Positions 23,180 through 33,930 of a stretch of 64,000 nucleotides of DNA are shown here, piece after piece (positions within the stretch are counted from its first letter, which is position 1; each line of letters begins with the position of its first letter). The notes beneath the pieces are model-generated. The model did no database searches, was not told the origin of the DNA, and was given only the letters and a program-made list of their open reading frames with translations. A program made the position numbers and the translations under genes. This DNA comes from Tachypleus tridentatus (Eukaryota > Arthropoda > Merostomata > Xiphosura > Limulidae), in the NCBI RefSeq assembly GCF_004210375.1, contig NC_134829.1, forward strand, positions 22,894,034 through 22,958,033, read 5' to 3'.

Positions 23180-23454
23180 TCTTTGTTTGTTTGTTCTTTT
23201 TTAATTTCTTGCAAAGCTACACTAGGGATATGTGTCCTTAATTTAGCAGTGTGAGACTGAAGGGAAGGCAACTAGTCATCACCATCAACCGCCAACTCTT
23301 GGGCTAATCTTTTATAACGAATAGTGGGATTGACCGTACCATTATAATGCCCCCACGGATAAACGTACGAGCATGTTAGTGCGACGGGGAATCGAACCCG
23401 CGACTTTCAGATTACGAGTCGAGAGCCCTAATCACCTGGCATTTCCGAGCCTTA
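23180..23454 (-). mobile_element. tRNA-SINE
   Basis: It runs from CTTTGTTTGTTTGTT to GGCATTTCCGAGCC. As at 10,379, it abuts the 5' side of a Jockey fragment, so the SINE and the fragment were probably duplicated together. Confidence 0.85.
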
Positions 23455-23481
23455 GGAAAATTATGAAGAAGAACATTTGGT

Positions 23482-23646
23482 TGTGGGGACGTTATAATAT
23501 GGCAGTCAATCGTTGGTAAAAGAGTAGCTCTTGAATTAGAGGTGGTGACTAGCTGTCTTCCTTCTAGTCTTACACAGCTAAATTAGAAATGGCTGGCTCA
23601 GATAACCCTCGTACACGTTTGCGTGAAATTCGAAACAAAACAAAAC
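23482..23646 (+). mobile_element. tRNA-SINE, 5'-truncated
   Basis: Body from GGTTGTGGGGACGTTATAAT to a CAAAACAAAAC tail, opposite in direction to its neighbour at 23,180. Confidence 0.8.
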
Positions 23647-23649
23647 AAT

Positions 23650-24750
23650 TTATATAAGAAATCCCTCTACGTTGTTGACACTATATTCCTCAAAAGAAAT
23701 AAAATACACACTTGTAAACTGCCGGTAATTTACACCCAGAAAAAAAACACAATATCATACCATAAATGTTGTAAAAAATATATTCCAAAAATAAGTTGAA
23801 TGTGTTTGTATGGAACTTCAAGACAAGCGGCATAAACACTTTGCTATCACTGAAAATAAAATTAATATTGAAATGACTGGAATGCTAAACTTGCATATTT
23901 AATCTTTTTAAAACAACCTCTTTATATAATTCAGTTAAATAATGTTAATAAACATGTAAGTGTATGTTATTTGCTGTAATTATAGAAGTGAGTGTTACTC
24001 TATAAACATTAGAATCATTAAGGTTATTCATGTGCACGTACCGAGACTTGCATTAAATTATAATTTACTCTGTATTAAAGATAATTTTTTTCATTTAAAA
24101 AATCATACACATTTGCGCATAACCCATAAAGAGAACAAAGTTTAAGGAATGATATCTTTGCGCGCGATAATTTAGTATTGACATATTTTACCACAGGCCG
24201 ATAGTTTTAAAGATAGAATTTAATTAACCAATAATCCACAATGATACATACGCCTAACAACTTTGTCGACATATTTTCGATTTTTCTCGCCAACTTAATA
24301 GCAAGAGGGAAAATCAGGACTAGCTGACTCACCGTATAATGATTTTTAAGCCTAATTCAAGGGGTAGCTGTGACCTTTATGTTTATTAATCTGTTTCCGT
24401 AATATGGTTTGAAAATTTATATTCATGTGGAGAATCTATGACCTCCTCTATTGAATATAAAATCAAAGTTGATTTGAGAACTAATAAACACTTGTAATAA
24501 TCAGTATATACTGATAAAAAATTTCTACACCTTAATATGCATCATAGTGGAAACATAAGACGTAATGCTAATTCAGACAACTTTTCGACCTTAACCACTT
24601 CTAAATTTAAATTATTCCAATTAATTTCAATCATTGTAGGTTTTTTGGTGCAGTAACGCACCCACTTTGTTCACTTCCAAAGTTCTGACGATAAAAAAAA
24701 GGTGTAATTGTGAAAGATATTAAGAAATGCCTTTTGCTCTGTTAAAGTAT
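23650..24750. other. Unique AT-rich DNA, no gene seen
   Basis: No motif, repeat or splice-linked ORF noticed. The ORF at 23,960-24,145 looks incidental. Confidence 0.4.
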
Positions 24751-25070
24751 ATGATCATATTTTTAATTCAATAGATTTTTCAACCTGTAAATTCAATGCT
24801 TAATATCAATATACCTTTCTAATTGATTCACGCCTTAGAAAACGTAGCTTTATCAAAAACATTTGCGTTTTTAATTCAATATAATTTTTTCCACGTTCCT
24901 TTGTATTTTTAATTCAGTACGAGTTGTTGTACACCCCATTCGTATTTTTAATTCGGTGTAAGTCATTGTAACCTTCCATTTGTATTTTTAATTCAGTATT
25001 ACTTGTACATTCAAGTTCTATTTTTAATTAGGTATCAGTCGTCGTACCTCCCATTTGTATTTCTTTAAAA
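24750..25070. repeat. Minisatellite, ~40-bp unit (second array)
   Basis: Units with TTTGTATTTTTAATTCAGTA match the array at 1-260. The flanking unique DNA to 25,340 also matches 260-500, including AGCTATCTAGTTATTCA and CTCGCTTTTCACCGTT. Confidence 0.8.
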
Positions 25071-25850
25071 AAAGATATATTTTAATATACAAGTAATGAT
25101 AAAATTTTTAATAACGATTGTTACAAATAGTTAATACAAATAATAATTTATTTACAAAGGTTTGAGAAACTAACAAACAACGTTGAGTCGTTCTTGTGGA
25201 CGGAAACTTCCTTGAAACATTTTGGACGGTTTACGATGAATTAATTAAGTTTTTGAGTTGATGTAGGTAAAATTCAGTTAACGAGAAGCTATCTAGTTAT
25301 TCATACTTCTCGCTTTTCACCGTTAAAGGTATATAAAGTCTTTATAGAAATATTAACGTCCGAGGTTAAATGGTTTGGAATATTCGAAATCTTTAAACGT
25401 TTGTGGTCAGATATCTGAAGTTCCCGATTACTTAGCATCAATGACAGTTTTAATTTCAAAAGTTTACAGTATACCAACCGTCGCCCATTGATAAAATATG
25501 CTGTCTTTTCGAGAGTTTCATGGATTATCCTTTAAAAGCGTTAAGAGAAATTGTATAAATTGCAGATAAACTACAATACTGTCTTTCACGCAATACACAT
25601 TCAACATAATAAGTTACAAGCATTTCTATATATATTTTTAACTGAAAGTAACATTAATATTAAAAGAAATATATTATAGTAAATCTGTCACAGTTTAACA
25701 GGATTTCACATTCTTCAATAGTTGCAATTCGTTCAAGCTTGATAAGCCTAAATATTCCACAATACTTCAATAAAACTTTCATCTACTACAGGTTTAATCA
25801 TCTTTATCATTCTACCAAATCTATATCTAAACTTCGTCATAGTATTTAGG

Positions 25851-26115
25851 TTTGTTTGTTTTGAATTTCGCGCAAAGCTGCATGAGATCTATCTGTGCAA
25901 GATAGTCCCTTACTTTGCGATTTGAGATAAGAAGGAAGCAGCTAGTCATCATCACCTACCGCCAACTACTGAACTAATCTGTTATCAACAATTAGTGTGA
26001 TTTACCATCACATTATATCGCTCATATGGCTGAAAGAGGGAGCACGTTTAGTGTGACGGAGATTTGAACATGCGACTTGTTGATTACTCTAAAGTCCACC
26101 AGGCCGTGCCTGATT
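25851..26115 (-). mobile_element. tRNA-SINE (old, shared with copy B)
   Basis: Orthologous to the insertion at 13,743, with CATGAGATCTATCTGTGCAAG in both. Confidence 0.75.
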
Positions 26116-26273
26116 AAAAATACCATACGTATGGTATGAAACCAAAGAACTCAAGAATTCGAAGAAAGGGTTTTTGATGCCTATAAAAAGACAAAGTGCA
26201 CACAGTGGTATGTTTATTAAAGCAATGAAAACCGAAAACACATTTGAATCCGATCTCTGGCAAATTGAAACCT

Positions 26274-26544
26274 TTTGTTTGTTTGGGAATTTCGCACAAA
26301 GCTACTCGAAGGCTATCTGTGCTAGCCGTCCCTAATTTAGCAGTGTAAGACTAGAGGGGAAGCAGCTAGTCATCACCACCCACCGCCAACTCTTGGGCTA
26401 CTCTTTTACCAACGAATAGTGGGATCGACCGTCACATTATACACCCCACGGCTGGGAGGGCGAGCATGTTTAGCGCTACGCGGGCGCGAACCCGCGACCC
26501 TCGGATTACGAGTCACACGCCTTACGCGCTAGGCCATGCCGGGC
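26274..26544 (-). mobile_element. tRNA-SINE with 13-bp TSD
   Basis: Full-length copy flanked by CAAATTGAAACCT at 26,261-26,273 and 26,545-26,557. It is absent from this position in copy B. Confidence 0.9.
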
Positions 26545-26825
26545 CAAATTGAAACCTAACTTTATTAAATAGAAACTGGTAAATATTTTAATAAACTATT
26601 GCACAATAATTTGAAGTTAACTAAGGTTCGCAACCACGATTACTATTAGATCTCTGTGTCCAGTTTATCCAGGAAAATGAAACTAATAATAAAGAGAAAG
26701 TAAATATTTCAGGTTTCTATACTTCAAGAAATTGTAATATTTTAATTGTTCATTATACTTTGGAATTGAAATACTCGTTTAGACGTTTATAGAATACATT
26801 TGTAAGCACGGTATAATCAGATAAT

Positions 26826-27050
26826 TTGTCGCGGGTTCTAATCTCTGTCGCATTAAACATACTTGCCCGTTCAGTCGTGGGGGGCGCTATAATGTGACGA
26901 TCAATCGCATTATTCCTTGGTAAACAAAATAGCCCAAGACTTCGCGGTGGGTGATGATGACTAGCTGCTTTTCTTTACACTGCTAAATTAGGGATGGCTA
27001 GCGAAGATAGCTCTTCAGTAGCTTTGGGCGAATATCAAAAACAAACAAAC
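26826..27050 (+). mobile_element. tRNA-SINE, head partly lost
   Basis: It starts at CGCGGGTTCTAATC and ends AAACAAACAAAC. It corresponds to 14,911-15,181 in copy B. Confidence 0.8.
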
Positions 27051-28130
27051 ATACTCCGGAACCAACTGATTGTAAAATGATTTGAAAGCTAAACGTATAA
27101 TATTGCTTTAAATATGCAACTTGTACGTAAAAGATCTATACTGGCTTTCAAAAATAAATATTCGTACTTTCAATATCATATTTGGTGATTTTAAACTAAG
27201 TTATAACAAAATAATAAGAAAAGCGAACGATTCTTCTGGATTGTTACGGTTCGTTGAAAAGTTACTATAAATACTTTTTAATTACTTGACTCTATCTAAA
27301 TGTAAACAGTTATCACGATATACAATCCTTACCCTTTTATTTGTTGTCGTTGTAAGATTCTTTTGCAAAGTTACAGAGAGGCTATCTGAAGAGAATCGAA
27401 CCTTGAGTGTCAGTATTGTAAGCTAATAAATTTAACTTTGGCCCACAAGGAAACAGTCCTTTGGATACTAATACGACTGTGAACTGAGGTCATTCCAACA
27501 TTAAAGTTTAGGAAGCAGTCTACAAAGATATACAGAAAGAAAAAAACTTATTAAACTGAGAAAAATTTTGAATTATTCACCCTATAACAAATTGTGAAAA
27601 TCTTTAAAAATATCTTCTTTCAAACACTGTAATATATTTCACCACTTTTTTTTTATTTCGGCATAATAACATAAAACATTAGAAACATATATGTAATCAA
27701 CATTTTTGTTTCTTCTCTTAAAGTTTTGTGTGTGTTTTTTTTCCTATTTCGCGCAAAGCTACACATCACCTCAGTGACGTATCGGTATGACACATGACTT
27801 ACAACGCTAGATACCGTGCTACTAGGATATGTTGTTGTAATGAAGAACAGAACACCATATAATGCTCTTTACTTTAACCTTGAAGTTTTAACCACCTTAA
27901 CTTAACACAATCCTAAATTCATTTGTTCGATGATTGTGTTTCACAAAGCTCACATCATTATAGTAAGTAAAATACGTACATGTCATAGTGACAGATCAGT
28001 GTGTTGCAGTTATTCGGAAATCTAATATGAACAGTTGAGCTTGTGTTGTCATAATGATGACGCGTTACATAAACACCTGCATGCACAATTCCCAGAAGTA
28101 ATTATTGTCCATACAGAAACGAATTCAACG

Positions 28131-28163
28131 TATAAAAGGTGGAATATTTTCTCTCAAATATTC
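28131..28163 (+). promoter_or_regulatory. Core promoter of cationic-peptide gene, copy C
   Basis: TATAAAAGG at 28,131-28,139 with TTCACTTCG downstream. It is identical in layout to copy B. Confidence 0.7.
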
Positions 28164-28205
28164 ACTTCGTAGCACTAGAAAGCAGAATACACTTAATCAT
28201 CGAGA

Positions 28206-29010
28206 ATGAAGATTTGAGTGGTTCTAGCATTACTCGTAATAATCACCGTAATTCCACCGAGTACACGTAACAAATACACACGTCGTATACTGTATTTATG
28301 AAATTATAATGTTTAAGTCATTTATTTTTATTTTTCCAAATATATACCGTAAGTGAATCAAATATTTCTATAGTGTCAATGTCTGTTTATTCATATTCAT
28401 TGATCGGTTGTTTGGGGAAGTAGAGGATTTACAACCACTTATAGCACTCAAAGTACGTTTATAGTACGTTTATGCATCAAGTATTGTACCAAAAATCTTT
28501 GAATGCACATCCTGGATACGTTAACCACTATATCACGCGCTTTATCTTCAAGACAAATTCGAAAGAAAAACGCTGTTAAACAGGATTAGTTTTAAGGAGA
28601 CAATAACTTCAAGTTTTATTCTGAAGAACGATGAAGATAAAGAAGATGGAAACGTTGTTCGCTACTCTACATAACAAATTTTCTCAACCCAATCCAGCCG
28701 TTTTTACATATATATTTTACAAGTGGAAATCATTACCTCCAGTTTCTCCTCCACAAGTAAAGATTCATTTGAAATGTATAATAAAGGTTCATATTTTATA
28801 TGATTGAATATTATTTTCAATGTTTCCGTTTGCTGAGGCTAGATACGTGTTTGCTTTGTTTTCTTTATCTATAAACCAAGTTTTACCATTACTTGAAACG
28901 GAGAAATAACGTTGGCAAAGAATCTATACCTTTGTAGGTACCACCAAACGTCTATAGCCATACCAAACGTCTTTCAGAAAAAAAGCCTAAATTGAAGGTT
29001 TGAGCAGCTG
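28206..29010 (+). pseudogene. Secreted cationic peptide gene, copy C (broken)
   Basis: Exon 1 (28,206-28,266) has the same ATG AAG ATT TGA start as copy B, then the same VVLALLVIITVIPP core. The last exon base before the GT donor is C where B has G. The intron carries a Penelope-type insert at about 28,636-28,725. The second exon (near 28,872-29,010) has lost the AG acceptor (TTTATCTATAAACC in place of TTTATCTAGGATTC). It also has stops, although TTGGCAAAGAA and CCATACCAAACG remain recognisable. It is clearly the most damaged of the three copies. Confidence 0.65.
28636..28725 (+). mobile_element. Penelope-type end fragment
   Basis: AGATGGAAACGTTGTTCGCT, then TTTTCTCAACCCAA and CAGCCGTTTTTACATATA, match the loop and right arm of the palindrome at 6,270-6,345. 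Copies A and B of the segmental duplication have ordinary intron sequence here, so the insertion occurred in copy C after duplication. Confidence 0.65.
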
Positions 29011-29054
29011 AAATTTCAGGAATCGACATCAGTAACAAATAAAGTACAACGTTT

Positions 29055-29265
29055 TTAGTTTTTTTAAATATTATAACTTTTCTAGTTTATTTAAATATTA
29101 TAACTTTCTAGTTTCATTAAATATTATAACTTTTCTAGTTTATTTAAATATTATAACTTTTCTAGTTTATTTAAATATTATAACTTTTCTAGTTTATTTA
29201 AATATTATAACTTTTCTAGTTTATTTAAATATTATAACGTTTCTAGTTTCATTAAATGTTACACT
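29055..29265. repeat. Minisatellite, 27-bp unit, about 7 copies
   Basis: Tandem units of TTTAAATATTATAACTTTTC plus TAGTTTA. Copies A (near 4,095) and B (near 17,257) of the segment contain only one unit at the same place. Confidence 0.9.
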
Positions 29266-29899
29266 TAACCGATAAATGGTACAGTAAACATTCTAAGTTT
29301 ATTATGTAGTGATATAAAAAATGCAATATATAATCTTGATTTCTTTATAATCTGTCTTTGATGAAGTAAATGACAACAAACAACTCCACATGAAAATATA
29401 TGTGTTCTTGTGCTAAATTGAAATATTCAAACGGATTAAACTAAAGCAATGCAATCAGTCTCCTTTTTTATCAAACTGTTACTGAAAAATATGTTCAACC
29501 AAATAAGTTAATATATAAAAGTATTATCAACAGTTGATTAGTAACAGTAGGTTGGTTGTGATAATTAGTTGAAATATTAAGTTTTGTCAAATCACTTTCA
29601 AGTTTGATTTACCTTATTCTTGAACTCCAGGACAAATAAAAACCTTTTTTTAAAAAGTGAACTCAAACACTGTATTCAGTTTTATTTCAATATGGTCTCA
29701 TATACTGTGTTTTATAAAAGCAAATCAAATCAATAGGCTGTCTTTGCTCTGCACATCACAAGTACGAAAACAAGAGTCGTAAGCGAGAAGTAGGGAGAGA
29801 GACAGAGTCACGGAAAATTACCATATTTATGTACACAAGAACCGTAACATAAATCAATACGTTAAATGATAGAAAGAACAAAAACACATTTCGATGAGT

Positions 29900-30020
29900 C
29901 TAATAAACTAAATTATTTAAACACTTCTACATCGGTACATTTGAATAAATTGTTTAAACACTTCTACATCGGTACATTACACTATTTTCTTTACAAACTT
30001 CTATATCTGTTGATGGGAAT
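29900..30020. repeat. Satellite array, ~37-bp unit (block 5)
   Basis: About three units with CACTTCTACATCGGTACATT, between segment C and the heat-shock-element promoter. Confidence 0.85.
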
Positions 30021-30222
30021 AAATTACACTATGTAACAAAAGTTTTACTTTTACTTGTTCCGAGGAAAAAAGTGTTATTTCCTATTTGCTTATGCCTAAA
30101 GTAAATGGAAAAGACCTATTTTTCTCTTCAAACTTTGTTTTTGTAACCTGGGTTATGAAATTTTCAAATGTATCCATTTTTCAGAACATTCCTGGTACAT
30201 TCAGTGCTGTGTAGCTGACAGA

Positions 30223-30350
30223 GAATATTCTTGAACTTACAAGCATTTTCGAGAACTTTCTGGAATGTTATAGAACTTACAAGAATTTTTTAGAATGTTG
30301 TAGAACTTACGAAAATTTTCAAGAAGCTTTAAGAATTTTCTATAACTTTC
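30223..30350 (+). promoter_or_regulatory. Heat-shock-element array (alternating GAA/TTC every 5 bp)
   Basis: Of 26 consecutive 5-bp positions from 30,223 to 30,350, 16 hold a perfect GAA or TTC in strictly alternating order, and several others miss by one base. The best stretch is TTCGAGAACTTTCTGGAA (30,248-30,265), four perfect units. GAATATTCTTGAA (30,223-30,235) gives three. Heat-shock factor trimers bind at least three inverted nGAAn units. The array ends 8 bp before a TATA box. Part of it is a decayed 30-bp tandem repeat beginning TAGAACTTAC. Confidence 0.75.
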
Positions 30351-30357
30351 CATAGTA

Positions 30358-30392
30358 ATATATATATATACAGGAGCTCACCACTTCAGTTT
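30358..30392 (+). promoter_or_regulatory. Core promoter (TATA and TCAGT initiator)
   Basis: An alternating TA run (30,358-30,370) is followed 30 bp from its start by TTCAGTTT, whose TCAGT (30,386-30,390) is the arthropod initiator. With the upstream array this has the layout of a heat-shock gene promoter. Confidence 0.65.
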
Positions 30393-30441
30393 AGTTCTAG
30401 CTGTTTAAGTGAACACATAGACCTATCTGATTTTATCAGAA

Positions 30442-31690
30442 ATGGCATCAAGAAACTGCAAGCATTCTCCAGACGCATTCTGCTATGTATGTGGACAATT
30501 TATCAAGACATGAGCGAAAAATTACTCTGTGACAGCATCTGCTAAAATGTGTGAAGCCTACAAGACATATATCAGCATGTCTGCCGGGGATCAAGGTAAA
30601 CCCTGGGCACCTCGTTTTACCTGTGAGCACTACAATAAAACTCTAGAAGGTAAGACGGACAATTTTTGCTTGCTTGAATAATAAGATTTTATATTATACA
30701 AATTTTAGACCTTTTTGAAATTTATCTTTTAAATTTCCAACAGCATAAAAAATATCGCATATAAAGTATTTTGCATGAACTTCTTACACATTAGTTGTGG
30801 AGAAAATAAAGTTGTTCTTGATAATAAAAATTTTATTTTGCTCTTTTGGAGAACGTTACAAACGGGAAAAGAGAGACATGAAGTTCGCTATTCCAAGAAT
30901 TTGGCGTGAATCTACTATTGCTATTTCTGCATAGTGGACCCTTTCAAACATCGAGCATCTGCTATCATGTATCCGAACCTTCCATCATCCATCGCCCCAG
31001 TGCCACACTGTCCTGAGCTCCCTGTATCCACTCTACCAGAGAAAAAGCAGCCATTCTCAGAATATAGCAGCAAATCAGAAGAGGAGGTAGACGTTGAAGA
31101 TCCAGATTACAATTTTTACAATTTCAGAGGTACAGCTGGTGAGGGAAACCCATACTACTCCAACCAAAGAGACCTCAATGACTTGATCAGAGATCTTGGT
31201 CTAAGAAAGTTGAATACCGAGCTTTTGACATCTAGGCTCAAGGCAAGTGGGAAGCGCCACCGACATTTTTAAGCTTCTTTATTCGTCAAGATGGGCTCTG
31301 CTTCTGTCACAATTTATTAGATGAAAGTGTGCAAGTCGCAAGTCAGAGGAAGTATCACAGACATTTTTCAAGCTTCTTCATTCGTCAAGCTGGGCTCTGC
31401 TTCTGCCACAATGTATCCGGTCTGTGCACAGGCAACTGTACCTTCGAATTGCTTGATGTCTTCGTTGGAGCCCGAACTACGGCAAAATGAGCTGCAGGAT
31501 GTCCCTGAAAGTGCATATCCTTGACGCTCATCTTGATAAATTCAAGGAGAAAATGGGAGTATACTCAGAGGAGCAAGGCGAGCGCTTCCACTAAGATATA
31601 CTGGACCTTGGACGCCGCTACCAAGGAGCGTATAACATAAACATGATTGTAAACTGTATTTGGGGGCTGATACTCACTTCTAAACATTTT
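30442..31690 (+). pseudogene. Decayed copy of a multi-copy arthropod gene family
   Basis: Starts ATG with NCKHSPDAFCYVCG and reads to IKT, then TGA (one step from CGA), then continues AKNYSVTASAKMCEAY and GDQGKPWAPRFTCEHYNK. A GT donor at 30,651 and an AG before AACGTTAC (near 30,850) mark an intron. Exon 2 reads EKRDMKFAIPRIWRE, stop, then in other frames YPNLPSSIAPVPHCPELPV, SEEEVDVEDPDYNF, QRDLNDLIRDLG and GLCFCHN (twice, from a partial tandem duplication). After a large internal deletion it ends KVHILDAHLDKFKE and YSEEQGERFH, then stop, then RRYQGAY. I recognise these motifs from an uncharacterised family with many copies in arthropod genomes. Its biochemical role is unknown to me. Several stops and frameshifts make it dead. 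Confidence 0.75.
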
Positions 31691-31929
31691 TGTATAACTT
31701 TAGTATAAATGCATGTAAGTCTTTATCCATATGTTGTTTCCTCCAGACCTTATGTGAATGAAAATGTGCAAATTTTCCCGCTTTTACAAAAAAAAAATAG
31801 ATTGATTTCTAAATTTCATTATCCAGGTCACAAAAGCAAAGTTTGATAGGAATAATAGCCATTTTATGTACTTTTACAATATAAGCAGTTAAGAAATAAC
31901 ACATACCATCTAGGAACAAAATCTGTGTT

Positions 31930-33130
31930 ACATTGTGTTATTTAAATACTTCTATATCGGTATATTTAGACTAAATTGTTTAAACACTTCTATATCGGTA
32001 CATTGGACTAAATTGTTTACACCCTTCTATATATTTGCATCAGACTAAATACTTTACACACTTCTTTATATTTGCATTAGACTGAATTGTTTAAACACTT
32101 CTATATCGGTGCACTGGACTAAATTCTTCAAAAACTTCCATATCTTTGCTTTGGAGAAATTCTTTACACACATTTCTATATCGGTACAATAGACTAAATT
32201 GTTTTAACTCTTCTGTATCGGTATATTGCACTAAATTGTGTACACATTTCTGTATCAGTAATCTGGACAAATTGTTTACACACTTCTATATCGGTGCTTT
32301 GGAATAAAATCTGTACACAGTTTTATATCTATACATTAAACTAAAATGTTTACACACTTCTATATCGGTACATTAGACTAAATTTTTAAACCCTTCTATA
32401 TTGGTGCATTGGACAAATTGTTTGACACTTGTATGTCGGTGCGTTGGACTAAACATGTTTATACACTTTTATATCAGTATATCAGACTAACTTGTTTACA
32501 TACTTCTATAACCGTATATTATATTACATTTTTAAACAGCTGTATGTTGGTTACAGTAAAGACAGTTGTTAACACATGATAGATGTATTCATTTTCATAG
32601 TTTTATGTTGATACAGTAGGCAAAATTATTTACACACACTTGTATATCGGAACAGTAAGTGAAACTGTTTACTCATTTATGTATTGGTATCGTAGGTGAA
32701 ATCGTTTACCCATTTATGCGTCGGTACCTTAGAATAAATTGTTTATACATCATTTCTATATCCGTGCATTGGACTAAATTGTTCACATACTTCTGTATCG
32801 GTACATTAGACCGAATTATATACCCACTTCTATATAGGTGTATCAGACTAGACTGTTTACGCTATTATATATCGGTAGAGTAGCATGAAATTGTTTTTTT
32901 TGTTTTTTTTATTGGGACAGTTGTATATCGAAAGAGTAGACTAAATTCCTTACACAATTTTATATGGGTACATTAAACTAAATTATTTGCACAATTTTAT
33001 TTCGATACACTAGGTGAAATTGTTAACACAGTGTTGTATTCATAAAGTAAAGTAAATTGTTTGTAAATTGGTATATCGGAAAAGCAGATGAAATTATTCA
33101 TCCAACGCGTATCCGTAGGGTAGACCATAA
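31930..33130. repeat. Satellite array, ~37-bp unit (block 6)
   Basis: About 30 units, well ordered to 32,520 and more degenerate afterwards. Confidence 0.85.
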
Positions 33131-33599
33131 TGTTTTGATGTTGTATAGGTAATTCACACCACGGTACTAACCAGCTTTTTTCTGCAGTGTTATGTTTATG
33201 TCCTACCTTCGAACAGTATTTCTTGCTTTAATAAAATGAATTATATATCATGTTAAAATGGAGCTCATTGTTTTCATATTGGTAAGCCTTGGTCCCAGAA
33301 GAACTCTTTTTCACGAAAAGAGTATTCACCTTTGGTACCGGAGTCAAAATAATAATCTGAGTAATTTAATTGTTATTTCTGTAGCTTTATATATAAAATA
33401 ATATTAATATGTTTATGTGTTCCATGTTTTCTTAATATAAGCAGTGCAGATAGTCGTCGTGTATTTTTGGCAAAATTCCAAAAATATTAGTCGTTTATTA
33501 GTTTCTAGGTCTCTCGTGGACAAAGTTAGATGCATGTTTATCAAAAATACTCTCTTTGTCTCTAAGCGACTTAAGATATATTTTAGAAAGGACATCATT

Positions 33600-33930
33600 A
33601 TTACTTTATGCAGTCTGTTGAGCCTGTATCATGTGTTGGTATTGAGGAGTGTTAAAAGTTATTAAACCTATATCATTGGCAGAAACAGTATAGTTTAAAG
33701 CCTTTTATCTTTGGATCGTGTTAGGTTATAGAATGACGTTAAATTTTGCCCTGTATCATGTGTAAAAGCTTTTAAACCTGTATAATGTGAAAGTTTTAAT
33801 GAAGGTTAAAGTATCTTAATCATACATCATGTGCTAGTATTGAAAAATGTTAAAGCCGTTTGAACCAAGTGTTGGTATTGAAGAATGTGAAAGCCTGCTA
33901 AAATGTGAAGGATTTACTGTTAAGTTTTTG
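33600..33930. repeat. Degenerate tandem repeat, roughly 45-bp unit
   Basis: Recurring words such as CATGTGTTGGTATTGA, AATGTTAAAGCC and TTAAACCTGTAT appear in loose tandem order. No coding potential. Confidence 0.5.

Larger units (their letters stand above)
25820..29905. repeat. Segmental duplication copy C
   Basis: It matches copy B from its first SINE to about 29,470 and copy A to about 29,900. Compared with B it has lost a short stretch around 28,640 to a Penelope-type insertion and gained a 27-bp minisatellite at 29,055. Confidence 0.85.

Noticed and set aside
30448..30630. Minus-strand 60-aa ORF
   Set aside because: Shadow of the plus-strand first exon of the decayed multi-copy gene.
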